Assembly (NCBI GenBank): GCA_030544235.1
Contig: JARUPU010000029.1
Coordinates: forward strand, 1 to 64,000
Direction of reading: 5' to 3'
DNA from: Lepturacanthus savala
Lineage: Eukaryota; Chordata; Actinopteri; Scombriformes; Trichiuridae
DNA length: 64,000 bases
Shown: piece by piece, positions 61,801 through 64,000 of the stretch
How positions within the stretch are numbered: the first letter of the stretch is position 1
How the letters are laid out: the number at the start of each line of letters is the position of its first letter
Program-made: the position numbers and the translations under genes
The notes under the pieces: model-generated
Told to the model about the DNA's origin: nothing
Database searches by the model: none
What the model saw: only the letters and a program-made list of their open reading frames with translations

Positions 61801-64000
61801 TCAAACAATTCGCTGGCCATGTACGGGTCAGTCCAGCTGGCCCCAGCGGTGACCTGTACATGGCGGTAAGTATGCAGCCCTCCTTGCGTCTCAATAGAGA
61901 CAATGCACGCAGGATGTGGTGGTCCCCGGCTTCAGGACCTTAATTGTAGCCAAATTTTCTATGGGGGGTAGCCCCACCCATACAACAGCACATCTTGCAT
62001 TACACACATAATAAAAATAATTAAACTTAAAATAAATAAAAAAATAATAAAAAACACAAACTGAATTTTTCAAAATAGCTTTCATTTCCTGATCCCTGGG
62101 ACTGTGCGGTGTATGGAGTACAGGGATCATAATCAATACCTCTTGGGAATCCCAGAGGGAGCAGGGAGGCAGCACTTCAGTGCGGCTGGCTCTGTTTCCT
62201 CGATCCCTGGGGATGGCCAGGAAGGCACCGCTCTGTCGGGGCTGGTCCTGATCATCTCTCGGGGGGACCCCTTGTAGGATAGCTAGTCCCTTTAGCACGC
62301 CCGTTTTTTCGCTCTCGCGCCGACAACCGCTCGCTCGCCTTTTATTTTCTCCCCCCCTCCTCAAATTAGATATATGTCTAGGGTCACCTAAACTAGGAAC
62401 TACAAAATAGATATAAAAACAGCTTAATAAAATAAAACTTTATTCAAAAAACCAATTGACACGAGGGACACACACCAGGGATTTGATCACCCCTGGTGGG
62501 CCAGCCTCAGGTTAGGGTGTCTAGTTTCATGGCCGAAACACCCGCTTGACCCTGAGGTGACTACTGATGATGTGTACCCAAATTTAGCTTCTCTAAATAA
62601 AACACCTTTACTTTACTTCCCCCAAACCTTAGAAAGGCCTTATAATATCAGCTTATTATAGCACTAAATATAAGGCTTAGCAGCCTTTAATATCTATTCT
62701 AAAAAAGTCTAAACTAATATAACAATATCCCTTCTCCCTCCGACGAATAATAACATTAATTTCCTCAGTTCACCGACCATTTTTTCATCGTCGACCTTTT
62801 GACCTTTTTGATTTTTTCCAGTATTTTTACAGAAAATTACAATTGTAACTTGAAAGTTACATAAATACAGTCATAAGCACTCACCCAACACCTCTCCCAC
62901 CACCTTACAGCCCACCATGAACTTGACCTCAGCCTCTAGGCCCTAACCTTAACCCTTGACCTAGGCCCTAACCCTAACCTTAACCCCTAAATAGGCCCTA
63001 GCCTTAACCCTTAATTAGGCCCTAACTCTAAACTTAACCCCTAACTAGGCCCTAACCCTAAACTTAACCCCTAACCAGATCCTAACCCTAAACTTAACCC
63101 CTAACTAGGCCCTAACCCTAAACTTAACCCCTAACTAGACCCTAACCTTAACCCTAACCTTAACCCCTAACTAGGCTCTAACCCCAACCTTAACCCTTAA
63201 CTAGGCCCTAACCCTAACCTTAACCCTTAAGTAGGCCCTAACCTTAACCCTTAACTAGGCTCTTACCTTAACCCTTAACTAGGCTCTAACCTTAACCCTA
63301 AACCAGGCCCTAACCTTAACCCTTAACTAGGCCCTAACCCTAAACTTAACCCTTAACTAGACCCTAACTCCTAACCTTAATCCTAAACTTAACCCCTAAC
63401 TAGGCCCTAATCACTAACCCGACCCCAAACTTAACCCTTAATTAGGCCTTAATTGCTAACCTTATTCCTAATCCCATTCCCACCCTATAACAAATTTTAA
63501 TCTTAAACCTTAGCCTGTACCTAAATTATAACCCAGATTCTAGACCAAATTAAAATATCCCCTTGTATTAGTGGATATCAGGTTGGACTTCAATCAGGCT
63601 GCGGTTAGCCGGGCGGCCGCGAAGAGGGTCTCCTCTTTGACTGCTCTGATCTCTCTCCTGATTCCTTTATACTTGGAGATTATAATAACATAATAATAAA
63701 TACAGATTAAATTAGTTTCCTTGTTTTATGGGACATCCGGTCGGACTTCAGTTAAGCCGTGGTCAGCTCGGCTGCCGCGAAGAGGCTCTCCTCTGCTGCT
63801 TGATTGCTCTCCCTCCTGATTCCTCCACTAGGAGACACATTAATAAACACGAATCACAATTTGAATCCCTAGAACAAGTAACTAAACAAACCCCCCCCCC
63901 CCTCTTCCTTTTCTATCCACTTTAGGAACCAGTAGTATTGGACATCACTAAGTTCAAGCGGAGTGCAACCCGGTGTTCATATCACCAAACTGCGGATTCC

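Larger units (their letters stand above)
49327..64000 (+). repeat. Satellite F array (3553-bp unit, 4.1 copies, continues right)
   Basis: Units start at CTAGACCAAATT at 49327, 52881, 56434, 59987 and 63540. The first is one base longer because one C run has 12 rather than 11 C (50555-50566). Order within a unit: two ~158-bp repeats, a C run, an E-like segment, 1 kb of AT-rich DNA, a long hairpin, a GC-rich block, a second foldback block, AT-rich DNA, and about 590 bp of degenerate telomeric minisatellite. I found no hammerhead core on either strand. It differs from A and C in size and content, and its right edge is outside the window. Confidence 0.96.

Noticed and set aside
1..64000. CRISPR array or bacterial operons
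   Set aside because: Repeats are long, contiguous units with no unique spacers. TTAGGG-type telomeres and the absence of genes point to eukaryotic subtelomere.

Overview
The window is non-coding subtelomeric DNA from a eukaryote whose telomere repeat is TTAGGG, read here as CCCTAA on the + strand. That telomere type fits an animal best but also occurs in many fungi and protists, so I do not name a species. I found no convincing protein gene, tRNA or rRNA. The open frames are by-products of tandem repeats and of telomeric hexamers read in frame.

Layout, left to right. (1) 1-19925: satellite A, about 19.4 copies of a 1025-bp unit. (2) 19923-20392: TTAGGG-type tract. (3) 20393-36463: satellite C, about 16.3 copies of a 983-bp unit. 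(4) 36458-36875: TTAGGG-type tract. (5) 36871-48168: satellite A again, 11 units plus about 20 bp. (6) 48166-48295: TTAGGG-type tract, decaying into degenerate repeats to 48487. (7) 48488-48880: short spacer, a diverged partial relative of satellite F. (8) 48879-49329: TTAGGG-type tract. (9) 49327-64000: satellite F, 4.1 copies of a 3553-bp unit, running off the right edge. Every telomeric tract, including those inside the units, has the C-rich strand on +. The nearest chromosome end is therefore probably to the left and the centromere to the right.

The main discovery is that satellites A and C, which are otherwise mostly unalike, both carry a hammerhead-ribozyme-like motif on the + (C-rich) strand. 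Each has the core CTGAAGA, a stem II, GAAA, a self-complementary stem III (ACGT in A, ACGCGT in C) and a paired, internally looped stem I. They also share a second module: TGGACCGTGCATT, a hairpin with a 4-nt loop, 13-15 nt, then a telomere-like CCT(A/G)ACC or CTAACC site. The visible centromere-proximal edges of the A and C arrays fall exactly at that site. My inference is a family of non-autonomous, retrozyme-like telomeric elements. Their RNA would be cut to monomers (perhaps circles) by the hammerhead, and the telomeric G-strand end would prime on the CCTRACC-like site and copy them as concatemers. Penelope-like retroelements are the closest known precedent, since they carry small dimeric hammerheads and have endonuclease-lacking members at telomeres. 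No reverse transcriptase gene lies in this window, so any enzyme must come from elsewhere.

Competing explanations are recombination between telomeric tracts (ALT-like spread of subtelomeric templates), unequal exchange, and assembly error within near-identical arrays.
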